Source: Physella acuta (Eukaryota; Mollusca; Gastropoda; Physidae). Taken from it: DNA of 64,000 nt. The position numbers were made by a program, and so were the translations under genes. The DNA lies in NCBI RefSeq assembly GCF_028476545.1, contig NW_026731981.1, forward strand, positions 144,501 through 208,500, written 5' to 3'. The notes under the pieces are model-generated. The model saw only the letters and a program-made list of their open reading frames with translations. It was not told the origin of the DNA and did not search any database. Of this stretch, positions 10,382 to 21,454 are shown in pieces (positions within the stretch are counted from its first letter, which is position 1; the number at the start of each line of letters is the position of its first letter).

Positions 10382-13300
10382 CTGAGAAATAGAAATAGCT
10401 CTCAACTCTCACAAAGATAATTACATTATTTTAAAAACTTATTGTTAACTGTGGTGCTTTTTGGTAAATACTAAGGAGCCTTAGGAGATAAAAGTGAGGT
10501 TAAATAAAATAAGTGAAGCTGGCAATGTAGCCTAGAGCAAAAAAAATTATTGCTCCTGTTAATTACAGGAATACATTTTACTGGTTATGTCCCCTGGAAA
10601 AATTGGACAAAAACAAACCAAAATAAAGAACATTTTAAAATAAAACTTACGCTCTTTTTCTTCATCAGTAAATCCTCCTTTAGGAAATTCAATATCAAAT
10701 GTAATATAAAGAGATCCTTTCACATTATTGTTTTCATAATTTGGCATTCCTTCATTTGGCTTTCTCATCCTCGCTCCAGGCCAAGTAATTTTATCCCTCA
10801 CAACATGCACCTAGAACAAATTGCAACGGAATTAGTCTGCACACAAAGATAAATAAAACAAAGTAATTTTATCCCTCACAACATGCACCTAGAACAAATT
10901 CCAACAGAATTAGTCTGCACACAAAGATAAATAAAACAAAGAGATCATTCAAAGAGTTTAGTATCCTAGCTTTAGTCAATTTGTCTCCTTTAAAAAACTA
11001 GCCCCTCTCAAACAAAATATACACATTTTTAATATGTTTATATTTAATAGTGAAGACATTATGTTAATATATCAGAACTCGCCAAGGCTTATAATGTCAA
11101 TGGTTATTAAGGTTTAATAAAAATATATTAAAGATGTAGGAAATTAGCACATTATATGAAGAATGGATAGGGGTTAGAATGTAACAATAACTCATGAAAA
11201 CTTGTATAAAATGGACTTATCCACGCCTCAGTTTACATAACAACACTGTTCTAGGCTGAGTCAAAATCTTAACTTAGTTAGCATTATTAATATCATACCA
11301 ATTTCAGAGCCTACTTCATCAGCAAAAAAAAAAAAAAAAAAAATTAAATTAAACTGATATTCTTACACCATATTCTTTTGATTGTAATGGCATAGAAATG
11401 TTTCCCATATGATAACAATGTGAAGGAAATATGTTGGGTAATGACATCATAGCATATCAGATCAAGCTGCATATATGGCTGTAATGAAACAGAAACCATG
11501 AAATACCTTGTGCTCGTCTAAATGCTTGATATCCATTTCAAAGCCAGTCAATGCTTCTGTTAAGGACACGGTGACATTTGTGTAGAGGTCATCACCTCTG
11601 CGCTCAAATCTGGGGTGTCTGTGGATACAGATGATATGGATACGTTCTTTTTCTTTCTTCTTCTTCGTTCTTAATTATTAGTGTTGAAGGGGATCGAGAT
11701 TTATCGGCCAGTGGGTTTGAACTCGAGACTTTTGTTCCAATTTATCAACCATGAGCTTTTTGCCGACTCGACCACGCCTCCAACACAATTAAGCGTTACG
11801 TGTCAACTGGTTATGCGCCATTGAGGCCATTGACTCCTATTTCAGCCTGCTTTTCTTTTTGGATTTGCTTCCATAGCCTTTGTCCAACCAAGAACAAACT
11901 ACAAGGCAGCAGTTGTTTAATTTTGGAGTTGTCTCTCCTAGAAGAGTGGCTGTCCCCAGCTAACGAGCCTCATCTGCCCGAGGGTTCGAACTCAAGACTT
12001 TTTTGTTTAGCAACCATGAGCTTTACCGACTCGACCACGCCGACCCCCTTGGATGCATTCAAATTGTATGAGCTAGTCTATACAGACAAATGATATGGAC
12101 ACAGTCATATTATATGAGCTAGTCCAAACAAACAAAACATAACACCATTGTCACCCACCTATAGAAAAGTTACTGTTGTAAGTACATTAGTTACATGTCT
12201 ATTCACTAAAAAAAAACAACCTCGCCATTTTTTTTTTTAAACTTGAGATTGGTGGGTGAAGTTAAGGCTAGAAAGAATGTATACAAGATATAAATGAGAA
12301 TCATATTGCCTGATATGAAGCAATGGCTATATGATGAGATTCATGCGTAACTCACTTGACTTGTCGTATTCTAAATCTCAAGTCACCTGGTTCACCATCA
12401 GTGTGGGGCTCACCTGTAAGAGAAGTAAACATTTGAGGTGTGCTGAAAGGCATACTTCACCATTTTAACCAAAAATATTACAGTAGGGAAGAAACACAAA
12501 AATCACCAACATTCACAAAATAACTAAAATTCTTCTATTGCACCCACAATTGTTTAACATTATATATGTTCAAAGAAGAAAACATCATCTTAGAATATAA
12601 ATTAAACTGTTATATGTCTAGGTTTAAAAAAACAAGGTGGGGGTGACTCTTCGATACCTTACCATGGCTTTAGGACAACATTTTAAAAATTACTAAAACA
12701 ATACTAATATATTAAAAAGTTTTTGAAATGTAACTACAGTTAACCTACATTTAAATATATATGTATACTCCTGTAATACAATAATACACAATCTCTGACT
12801 AAAAAATCAGACAGAGTTTAATAGTAAGGATCCATTTTTGACTGGCATTGTAGCAAATTGAAACACTTGTATATAAAAAAAAAAAATTGGGTGATAAAGT
12901 ATTCCTGTATAATATAGACTACTCAAATATTATAATTAGCAGATAGTTTGGACAAATAAAATTGGATGATCACTTATTTAGCTGTAATTTTTTTCGTGTC
13001 AGGTTACTGGCAAAAAAACAATGTCAACGTGACCCTTTCCTACTATCTTTTTTTCAAGTTTCTTTAACACTACTTTCAAATGGAAAATACTAAAAATAAT
13101 TCATATTTTATTAAATACTCTTTATTGTTTAATCTTTTTTATATTTTGGTATAATGCGCAAAAAAAAATCTATATTAAAACATGTCAGGGGGTCAGACAT
13201 TTTCTTTCTAACATTATTCATATAGATTGTATACGAGACTAAAGGTCATTTAATCCTGCATACATTTAGCTAATTTTAGAAATCATATGTAAAGGGGCAG

Positions 13301-16300
13301 TTGTAAAAAGTTTATGTGGTGCTATTCTCTGAGCAACAAAAAATCTATTTCTCATTTATTAATTCACAAATAGGCAACTTATTATAAAACTTAATTATTC
13401 GATTCCTTGTTAATAGATAAACAAGTAGGAGTAAGTAGTGAAAATATGCAAAAACACAATTTTTAGGGCAATGAAGTACCAAATTAGCAATGCTAAAATG
13501 AATAATTTTCTTGGCACACTATGTTAACAACTTACCCTCAGCAACAAATGGATATTCTTGTCCATCTCTCATGCCAGGCTCTATCTCAATTTCTAAAACC
13601 TTTTCCTCAGGAACAAATCTACAACAAAGAAGAAAAATTACAGACTAAATAAAGAATGTAAAACTTTCATTGTTGCCCATTATAACATATACCTTCATTG
13701 GAAAATAAGCTAATGCTTATACATTATAGTTTACTATTTGTTAACTGCCCAGACACTAGAAAAGCTTAAGTGTATTTACTTATGAATGTTTTGAATTATT
13801 TAATTATTATATTCTTGTAAAAAAGAAAGTTTTCTTTAAGCAGTAGTCTTAGATGTAAGCAGAAGGTCAATGATTTAGATTACAGTAAGTTGAATAACAC
13901 AATACATTGTTTGTGAAACATATTACATTGATTTTATCCCCCATAAACCAACATTTAGTGCGTACACATGTATTAGAGTGTTAAGGCACACAACAATGAT
14001 CAAATGTACTATCACACATTAAGCAACAAATTAGAAAAGAATCGTCTAAGAGGGATGTGCCTAAAAATAGTAAATTCACAGCCAACAATACACCTTGACC
14101 AACAGATTAAAAAAAAGATAGGAAGTCTACACAAAGGGAAAGAACAACAGCTGGCCATTATAACTAATGAAAAATCAATGCTGAACTGCTTAACCATTGC
14201 TAGCTGTTGTACATCTGTTGCCTTCACATAATAAAAATTGTCAGCTGTGTATAAAACTGTACAACTCCCTAATTCTGGATCTGATAAGTTTATGCTTGTG
14301 CATTACAATACTTTTCATTTAATCAATATCTTCAATTGCCTTTGATGTCACTAAAAATGGGAGATAAATGTGTTGAGCAAAAAAAACATAGCTTAACTAA
14401 AGTAAAGAAATAATTGTTAATTGAGCCCACATTTAAACATTCTATTTTTAACATATGATACAGATTAATGCAAAGTCTGAAAGAAATTGGTCTATAAAGG
14501 GTGGATAAGAAACTGATAGTTAGACTCCAACCACAACGATCAGAAAAAAAAATCAAGTTGAATATAATTTAAACAAAAAAGTTGAATAACCTGTATGAAA
14601 GCGTAAGCACACAAAAGGATGTTTTTACTGTACAAACACAAGCCCATTGTAAACTCATCAGTAAAAAAAAAAAATGTGTTGAGTAGATGGTGGCAGACCA
14701 ACCCAACTTACTTGATATTAGGGCACTCATCGCAGACTTGTTGTTGGGTCATAGAAAACCTGCCTGGGCCCAGCTGTTGGGTTACCATCTCCATGCGACA
14801 GTTGCATTTCCTCTTGCCCTTTGCTGGCTTGGCAACTGGTTTATACCGTAATACCTGTAAAGGGGCAACAATTAGATACTTTACAGCATAATTTTTTAAT
14901 AAAATTTATAGACTGGCAACTGGTTTATACTGTAACACCTGTAAAGGGGCAACAATTAGATACTTTACAGCATTATTTTTTTTTTAAATTAAAAAAAAAA
15001 GGCAACAAGTTTATACCATAATACAATTAGATACTTTACAGCATTATTTTTATTTTATTTATAGACTGGCAACTGGTTTATAGCTAAACACCTGTTAAGG
15101 GTAACAATTAGATATTTTGCTGCATTTAAAAACAAATTGTTTTGGCAATAGGTTTACATTGCGAAACCTAAGAACATAACAAAACAACTATATCCTTATG
15201 AATAAATTGCAATTTTTTATATTTTTCTCCCCACCGGTGGATCAACATACGAAAAAGACATTTCTAATTTAATATCTTATCTATAGAGTTAAATTTAAAA
15301 AAAAAACATTCGTCTATTATTTTGAAAATATATTTTGTCCAGAGAATTCAAGATTAAATTTAAAATCACAATTTCTCCAAGTTATGACAAAACAAAAAGT
15401 TAGACAAAATGTCTAATCTTCATAGGAAACATTTAAGAACATTGTTTAACGTGGTGGTTTACCTCAACAAAGTTTCCATTGTACATCTCTTCCAATGTCA
15501 CATCTAGATCCAGCACCACATCACCACCTCGGGGAATTTCTCTGTCCTGTTCTTTCATATTACCAAAGCCAAAACCACCAAAGTCTCCAAAAAAACTAAA
15601 AAAAACAAAAACAGAGCCATAAAAAAATCAATCATGAAAATGCGATGACTAAACTCTAGATAATTACAAATGAAATGATGAGTTGTAAATTACAAATAAA
15701 ATAATCTGCAGCAGATTACAAATGAAATGATCAGCTGTCAATTACCTAGAGAAAGGATCACCTCTCATATCACCCTGCTTTAAACCTTCTTCACCATGTT
15801 TATCATAGATCTTTCTTTTCTCAGGATCTGACAGAACCTACAGACAAGTTGTATAGAACACTTAATGCTAGATTGTTGTACATTAATGCTGATTATATTA
15901 AGTTTTTAAGTTATATAAGCATTTCTGCTGATACAGAAATATTCTAATACAATTATCAGCCACATTAAACTAACAAGGCACCAAACAACATCTTTCTCAC
16001 TTAATCTATATATATATGGATAAATATAAAGATACAGAAATAAACATGTTTAGATAAATGAAAACAAAAATATTTTTTAAAAACAGATCTTGCTTATTCA
16101 ACGGATCTCCAGCACAAACCTCATACGCAGCCCCAAGTGTAGCAAAGCGTTCCTGCGCATCGGGATCATCTTTATTTTTGTCTGGATGTAATTCTTTTGC
16201 TAATTTTCTGTAGGCCCTTTTTATCTGGTACGTGTCAGCAGACCGAGGAACATTTAGTATGTTGTAGAAATCTCTCCTGTTCAAATATAAATCAGACATA

Positions 16301-17565
16301 CAGATATTACATTTTGCGTAGATAGAAGTATTAGAGAAAAAAGATTACAGTAAGAATGGGTGTGAATGATTGACAAGTAGGCTTATGTGCCAAACCTTGT
16401 GTCATGTTTGGTGGTGGTGGTGGGTGATACACTAACTTTAGTGAGGACTAAGGGAGATTAGTGGGATTTTAAAAATAATCATAATCATATTGAATAAAAA
16501 TCAGTGCAATTGTTGTAACAGGATCAATATCTTGCTGGTGGTAGTTGTGTGAGGAAAAGCCTATCATAAAATAAAAAAAAAACTATAACAGTGAGCAACT
16601 TGTCTAGAATAGACTTTTTAAATTACCACCAGTTTGGAATAGTTTGGGGAATAGCCCCAATATGGCTATTCACAGCCAGCTAATACTTCATGCAAAATAA
16701 TATGCGAAAATAACAATAGCATTTAGATAATCTTTCGTGACTTATTTTTATTTTTTAAAAACCAAGTGACCCCTATTTGGTTGATCACTAGTGACCTCAA
16801 ATGTAAGACTAAGAGTGATATAAATGTACTAGTTAATTAAGAGTGATATAAATGTACTAGTTATTGCTAGTAGAGACCTTATTTGAATTTTTATTTGGCT
16901 AGGCCCTAATAAAAATGTTGCTAATAATAATAGGTCGTACTAGAATAACTAGATTCTAGATCTAATAAAAAAATTATTTTGGTTTTGGATCTGTAGATTT
17001 CTAGAATCTGCTTGAGTTTGAGTTTCTAGAGCGAAGTAGAGTGCACCTTAGTTACTTAGTTAGAGTTAGACTAAGGCACTAAGGCTGGCTTAGGCTAGGC
17101 TTAGGAGGGCTGGCTTTAGTTAGGGCTTAGCTTAGACTTTTTAAGACTTAAAAAAGTGGCAAGTGGCTTAAGAGCTGCAAGTTGCACTGGACCTACTTTT
17201 TATTATTTTTAAGCAGGCATATCTCTAAAATAAACGTGTATCAGACATTATATTATTAAGAATAAGTATTTGTTAACTTTGTATTTCTTAGTGATGACTT
17301 GTAAAAGTTTTACAATCCGACCAATCACAGCGCCCCACGCAAGGTATTGACAACAGAGGAAAAGATCACTCAACTTTCGGTTTAGTTTTATTTAAAAAAA
17401 CCAACATAATCACAACAGCTGAAATAAATATATATCATATTTTAAAAAAGAAACATTAAAGTGTCATTTATAAAAACAAAAAATAAGTATTTACCCAGCT
17501 AAAACTTGAAGTAAAATTATCATAAAGTTGAGCATAAAACACAGACTTGTCACCGGCGACGCCAT
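10317..17565 (-). CDS. DNAJB11: DnaJ homolog subfamily B member 11 (ERdj3), complete, 10 exons
   Basis: ER-lumen Hsp40 co-chaperone that delivers unfolded clients to the Hsp70 BiP and stimulates its ATPase. Exons, in transcript order: 17565-17495, 16276-16120, 15837-15746, 15595-15463, 14854-14712, 13618-13536, 12413-12356, 11618-11507, 10810-10651, 10381-10317. All introns are GT-AG and all phases fit; 1074 nt give 357 residues plus stop, against 358 in human. Residues 1-23 form a hydrophobic signal peptide. The J domain follows from about 25 with HPD at 54-56, then a Gly/Phe stretch near 107-118. The substrate-binding domain carries CNC at 168-170 and CDEC at 192-195, the cysteine pattern special to this family. 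The sequon NVT at 260 matches the known glycosylation site. The end is NGLQGF with no KDEL, as in the family. No break is visible. Family identity is near certain; transcript ends are unknown. Confidence 0.97.
10651..10810 (-). CDS. DNAJB11: DNAJB11 exon 9: substrate-binding subdomain II
   Basis: Residues 284-336 plus one base. [20 protein letters not shown] then [20 protein letters not shown], matching the family's C-terminal beta domain. Its first 28 bases and its acceptor are duplicated in intron 8; the upstream copy would run into a stop, so the 10810 start is correct. Confidence 0.95.
10783..10938. repeat. 78-bp tandem duplication over DNAJB11 exon 9 acceptor
   Basis: Two 78-bp copies (10783-10860, 10861-10938) differ at two bases. 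Each contains the first 28 bases of exon 9, its AG acceptor and about 50 bp of intron. The upstream acceptor would lead to a stop within the duplicated stretch. Confidence 0.93.
11507..11618 (-). CDS. DNAJB11: DNAJB11 exon 8: glycosylation-site exon
   Basis: Residues 246-283. [20 protein letters not shown] carries the sequon N260-[18 protein letters not shown] follows. A dimeric SINE sits only about 29 bp upstream of its 3' splice site. Confidence 0.95.
11647..12048 (-). mobile_element. Two-headed tRNA-derived SINE, copy 2, in DNAJB11 intron 7
   Basis: Same orientation as the gene. Both tRNA-like heads are present; the purine tail ends about 29 bp before exon 8. Imperfect flanks (ggatac, ggatgc) may be the target duplication. 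Confidence 0.75.
12356..12413 (-). CDS. DNAJB11: DNAJB11 exon 7
   Basis: Residues 227-245 plus two bases. It reads [20 protein letters not shown] across the next junction, the strongly conserved [18 protein letters not shown] block. Flanked by acag and gtgagt. Confidence 0.95.
13536..13618 (-). CDS. DNAJB11: DNAJB11 exon 6
   Basis: Residues 199-226 plus one base. [20 protein letters not shown] and EYPFVAEG match the conserved beta-sandwich of substrate-binding subdomain I. Donor GAGG|gtaagt, phase 1. Confidence 0.95.
14712..14854 (-). CDS. DNAJB11: DNAJB11 exon 5: cysteine-rich segment
   Basis: Residues 152-198 plus two bases. [12 protein letters not shown] and VCDECPN supply the paired cysteines (168, 170, 192, 195) that form the ERdj3-specific disulfide segment; LGPGRF between them is conserved. 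The 3' splice site and the first 24 exon bases are repeated further into intron 4. Confidence 0.96.
14831..15130. repeat. Four-copy repeat seeded by the DNAJB11 exon 5 acceptor
   Basis: ggcaactggtttatac at 14831, 14914, (variant) 15001 and 15068 with shared text atta-gatactttacagcat between them. The first copy overlaps the first 24 coding bases of exon 5 (minus strand). Copies 2 and 4 keep an AG acceptor before them. Confidence 0.85.
15463..15595 (-). CDS. DNAJB11: DNAJB11 exon 4: Gly/Phe linker and start of substrate-binding domain
   Basis: Residues 107-151. A short Gly/Phe run ([12 protein letters not shown]) is followed by [19 protein letters not shown] and ends YNGNFVE, matching the start of substrate-binding subdomain I in the family. 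The donor is GAG|gtaaac. Confidence 0.96.
15746..15837 (-). CDS. DNAJB11: DNAJB11 exon 3: end of J domain
   Basis: Residues 77-106 plus two bases. It reads [20 protein letters not shown], the last J-domain helix and the start of the linker, and continues to DPFS. Phase 2 joins exon 4 to give [13 protein letters not shown]. Confidence 0.96.
16120..16276 (-). CDS. DNAJB11: DNAJB11 exon 2: J domain core with HPD
   Basis: Residues 24-76. It starts after acag and ends at YE|gtttgt. It contains RDFYNIL, the helix II segment [16 protein letters not shown] with the BiP-activating HPD at 54-56, and the helix III motif FATLGAAYE. Confidence 0.96.
17321..17339 (+). promoter_or_regulatory. Perfect ER-stress response element (ERSE) in DNAJB11 intron 1
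   Basis: CCAAT at 17321-17325, nine bases, then CCACG at 17335-17339: an exact match to the NF-Y/ATF6 element CCAAT-N9-CCACG. It lies about 155 bp inside intron 1, in reverse orientation to the gene. Family knowledge: DNAJB11 is induced by the unfolded protein response. Function here is inferred. Confidence 0.6.
17495..17565 (-). CDS. DNAJB11: DNAJB11 exon 1: start codon and signal peptide
   Basis: Encodes residues 1-23 and two bases of codon 24. ATG at 17565-17563 opens a short N-terminus followed by a hydrophobic core ([10 protein letters not shown]), a typical signal peptide. The donor is GG|gtaa. Joining to exon 2 restores AGRDFY, the human junction sequence. An ATG inside intron 1 (near 16299) is also in frame with exon 2, but it would give no signal peptide. 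Confidence 0.93.
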
Positions 17566-17640
17566 TTTATAAAACTTCCGGGTTATTGTAAAACTAGAAT
17601 GCATTGTGGAAAAAACCACAAGTAACCGTTACTCTGAAAA
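17566..17640 (-). promoter_or_regulatory. Probable DNAJB11 promoter-proximal DNA with an ETS-type site
   Basis: Directly upstream of the ATG. The minus strand reads CCGGAAGT at 17581-17574, an ETS-family core typical of housekeeping start regions. I see no convincing TATA box. The transcription start is not defined. Confidence 0.4.
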
Positions 17641-17892
17641 ACAGTAATTCAAGTTTTACATTTATTTACATGAGTTGTATACCTTTAGAAATGGAAACCG
17701 TTGAAAAGAAATCATATTATATATTTGTTTAAATAAATACTTCTAATGCACTGAAGAAAAAATAAGAACTCGCTTTCTGTAGTAAAATAATTGGTCGCTA
17801 AAATGTGTAAGAGATTTCTTGAGCAACCAGTGCTTTTACTACAGAGAGCAAGTTTATTTTATCTTTTGAGATCAACAATCCCCCCCCCCCCT

Positions 17893-18070
17893 CAGTGTTT
17901 CCTCCAGATTTTTTTTCTCCCGGGGCACTTGATATTTTTGGAGGGGGGGGGACAACATTCTCCGGCGGGTGGGGGGGGGGGGGGGAGAGCGGCCACTGGT
18001 AAAAGTATATGTTTTCTATATAAATTCCATTTCGTTCGGGGGGGGGAGGAGAAATGCCTGGAAGAAACTG
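17893..18070. mobile_element. MITE, CAGTGTTTCTTCCAG family
   Basis: Begins CAGTGTTTCCTCCAGA and ends TGGAAGAAACTG. Interior has cacttgatatttttggaggg, G runs, and gtaaaagtatatgttttcta shared with other members. Target duplication unclear in a C-rich flank; 18190-18392 holds a further worn relative. Confidence 0.65.
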
Positions 18071-18589
18071 TCATCCTCCTTTCCCACAAACCATACCAGA
18101 CGAAATTATTTTAAACCCGGAAGAGATTTAAGAGTCTTGAAAGAAAAAACTTAATAAATTGTGTTCAAGATGTATTCATAAACGCGTGTACAGTGATTCT
18201 TTCAGATATTGTCCGGGGGCGGGGGGGGGGGGGACATTTGGGGCGTGGACAAAGATTAAAATATGTAATTTGGATTTAAAATATATTTTTTTCGAGGGGA
18301 TTTGGGGGTGCTAGATTTGTTTCGAGAGAGGGGGTCGTGCCCACTCACCCCCTTCCCCCGAACCCACAGAAAAAAATGCCTTAAAGAAACCCAAGTGGTC
18401 TTATAGACAAACAATTCAATATATTATCCAATATATTATTCAATATATTATTCAATATATTATCCAACTTCAAAGAGATATTTTTAAACACCCACTCTTG
18501 AAGTCTGAGTACACCGCGAACTATTTTATCCTCTATAAAACACAGAGAGAAGCACAGGTCTCGGAAACACACATTCACACTTTCTTTTT

Positions 18590-19800
18590 CGCGATCTCCC
18601 TATTTCTTCATCTCTCCCAACCTCTATCTCTCCATATCTCTCTTACAATCTCTTTCTCTTCCTATCTCTCTCCCCATCTCTCTCTCCCTTTCTCTTTCTC
18701 CCCATCTCCAGAGTTTCTTCCAGGCATCTCTTTTTAACGCCCCCCCCCCCTCCCCGAACGAAATGAAATTTATATAATTTAAATAGAAAAAATATACTTT
18801 TAACAGTGTCCGCCCCCCCCCCCGAAGAAAGTCTACCGCCCCCCCCCCCCCCCGAAAATTTCAATTGGCCCCCCGTAGAAAAAAGTCTGGAAGAAACACT
18901 GCCCATCTCTCTCTCCTTCACTCTCTCCATCTTTATCTCCCTTATCTCTCTCCTCTTCAATCTCCCCATCTCGCTCTCCCCTTCACTCTCTCCATCTCTC
19001 TCCCTTCACTCCCCCCATCTCTCTCCCTTTCTCTCTCCCCCATCTGTCTCTCCCCTTCACTCTCCCCATCTCTCTCCCTTCACTCCCCCCATCTCTCTCC
19101 CTTTCTCTCTCCCCCATCTCTCTCTCCCCTTCACTCTCCCCATCTCTCTTCCCTTCACTCTCTCCATTTCTCTCCCTTCACTCTCTCCATTTCTCTCCCT
19201 TCACTCTCTCCCCCATATCTCTACCCTTCACTCTCCCCATCTCTCTCTCTCTTCCTTTCTCTCTCCCCCATCTGTCTCTCCCCTTCACTCTCCCCATCTC
19301 TCTCCCCTTCACTCTCCCCATCTCTCTCCCCTTCACTCTCTCCATCTCCCTCCCTTCACTCCCCCCATCTCTCTCCCTTTCTCTCTCCCCCATCTCTCTC
19401 CCTTTCTCTCTCCCCCATCTCTCTCTTCCCTTCACTCTCCCCATCTCTCTCCCTTTCTCTCTCCCCAATCTGTCTCCCCCCTTCACTCTCCCCATCTCTC
19501 TCCCTTTCTCTCTCCCCAATCTGTCTCCCCCCTTCACTCTCCCCATCTCTCTCCCTTTCTCTCTCCCCAATCTGTCTCCCCCCTTCACTCTCCCCATCTC
19601 TCTCCCTTTCTCTCTCCCCAATCTGTCTCCCCCCTTCACACTCTCCATCTCTCTCCCTTCACTCCCCCCATCTCTCCCCCTTTCTCTCTCCCCCATCTGT
19701 CTCTCTCCTTCACTCTCCCCATCTCTCTCTCCCTTTCTCTCTCCCCCATCTCTCGCTTCCCTTCTCTTTCTTCCGATCTCGCTTTCTTTATCTCTCTCTC
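18590..19800. repeat. 1.2-kb CT-rich tandem tract
   Basis: Almost pure pyrimidine on the plus strand, built from tctctcccctt, cactctccccatct and similar units of 15-40 bp. Long open frames here in several phases come from composition. Interrupted by the MITE at 18709. Confidence 0.95.
18709..18901. mobile_element. MITE, CAGTGTTTCTTCCAG family, inside the CT tract
   Basis: Ends CAGAGTTTCTTCCAGG and TCTGGAAGAAACACTG. Flanks cccatctc at 18701-18708 and 18902-18909 match fully, though the host tract is itself repetitive. Confidence 0.8.
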
Positions 19801-20039
19801 TGCTAAAACATAAACAAAACACTCCCACACACACTCGTTTACCCCCGCCCCCACACACACATCGATGAAACAAAAGCATCTACCCTCAGCACTAGCCGAG
19901 TGGCGCAGACGACTCACTGTCACGTCCAGCAGAAGACAACATCATTGTCTCCCCTGGCAGAGCGCGGGAAATTGTTTCAAAAGGCGATGAGCTCAATGGC
20001 TTACATCAACGTGGAATTCTGTGCATTCATATTGACGTC

Positions 20040-20290
20040 TGTGTTATAAAAACAATCTTCACTCATCGTGTGATATTTAGTGATAACTTGTTGTTTTACT
20101 AGAACAACAATCTTTACTCACACGTGTGATATACAGTGTTTTCTAATGTCTTTATATTTTATAGAAACAATCTTCACTCATCGTGTGATATTTACTGTTG
20201 TTATATTATAACAGCAATCTTCACTCACACTTGTGATATATAGTGTTTATTTTAACAGCAATCTTTACTCACACAATATGTGAATTATAG
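20040..20290. repeat. About 60-bp tandem repeat, 4-5 copies
   Basis: Units carry aacaatcttcactca and gtgtgatatttagtg. 19801-20039 and 20291-20667 show nothing recognisable. Confidence 0.75.
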
Positions 20291-20675
20291 TGATATGCAG
20301 TGTCGTTTATTTTGTGTCCCGTAACATTTGATTTGATTCTGATATATGATAATACACTGGATCGTTTATAATCAAAAGGTGACTAGTTTCTTTGAAGTAC
20401 ATTTTCATTCAATCTGATTTTTATGATACTCAGGATTTTTGTATTCGAAATGTTGTACCCGCACTAAAGCTGGGTGTTTTGTATATTTATTGTTTCAATA
20501 AAGGTTAGTTCAATGATGTGATTAAATGGTTATAAGATATTGTTTCCTGAAAGGGTAAAGTGAAAATATTAGTTGGTTTATTAATATAAAAGTAAACTTT
20601 ACCTTTTGGTAGGTGAGATGAATTAGATTTCATTTGTTTCTCGAGCTAGCTTGTGAAGGAATTGTGTGCTCAACT

Positions 20676-21099
20676 CAGAGGCGTAGTGAATATATTATTC
20701 ATATTGGTGCCCCCCCCCCCCTCAATTCTGGGTAGTCTGGGTAGCCAAGTAGCAGTCTATTTTTTTTTAACTTCGACCGTGTATAGTTCACAGAGGCGTA
20801 GCGACCCTTCCCGGCGCCCGGGGACAAACTTTTCGATTTGCACACCCCCCCTCAAACTTTCGATTTGCACCCCCCTCAAACTTTCAATTTGCACCCCCCC
20901 CTCAACCTTTCAATTTATTTTTCCAACCCATTTTGGCGCCCCCTAAGGTCGGCGCCCGGGGACATATGCCCCCCCGTCCCCCCCCCCCTCGCTACGCTAC
21001 TGATAGTTCAGTAATGTTGCTCAGAACGAGTTTAGCGACCACCATCGAATCAGCGCCCGGCGCGGCTGCTCCACCCACCCTCCCCTAGCTACGCCTCTG
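20676..21099. mobile_element. Outer GGCGTAGT/CTACGCC element, split by a younger MITE
   Basis: Left end CAGAGGCGTAGTG, right end AGCTACGCCTCTG, with the 20791 MITE between. No clean 8-bp duplication in register, so the outer pairing is tentative. Confidence 0.45.
20791..21002. mobile_element. hAT-like MITE, GGCGTAGC family, copy 3
   Basis: Ends CAGAGGCGTAGCG and CGCTACGCTACTG; exact duplication atagttca at 20783-20790 and 21003-21010. C-run interior, i.e. G-run strand reversed. Confidence 0.87.
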
Positions 21100-21454
21100 A
21101 CTCAATACAGATCTTCCTGTTTTACCTAATATGAAATGGGTACCCATCAGTGCTGAGTGAACTCAGGGACATGTTACAGACTGCGACATCACAAACTTAG
21201 ATTTTACGTTTACAATCGATCTTTCAACCGTCCACAACGTCACATACATTAAAAATATATTTTTTCTTTCTTATAGTGAAGGTCTTCTATTACACAAAGT
21301 ATGCAGTTGTACATGTTAAAATGTAAAAGGTAATAACAGTTGCGTGATTTCACTTTAAGCTACTTCTTACTTGGTTTATATGATACAATAATAAGCATTG
21401 GTTATTTACCCCCACTCACAAACCAGTCTTTCTGTTTAGCTAAGTGCTTTAGAC

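Noticed and set aside
16006-16299. Stand-alone 97-residue DnaJ protein starting in intron 1
   Set aside because: It reads through the exon 2 donor and has no signal peptide; splicing from 17495-17565 gives the complete ERdj3 sequence.
18643-19923. Ser/Pro/Leu-rich frames up to 335 codons
   Set aside because: Composition of the CT tract; open in several phases on both strands.
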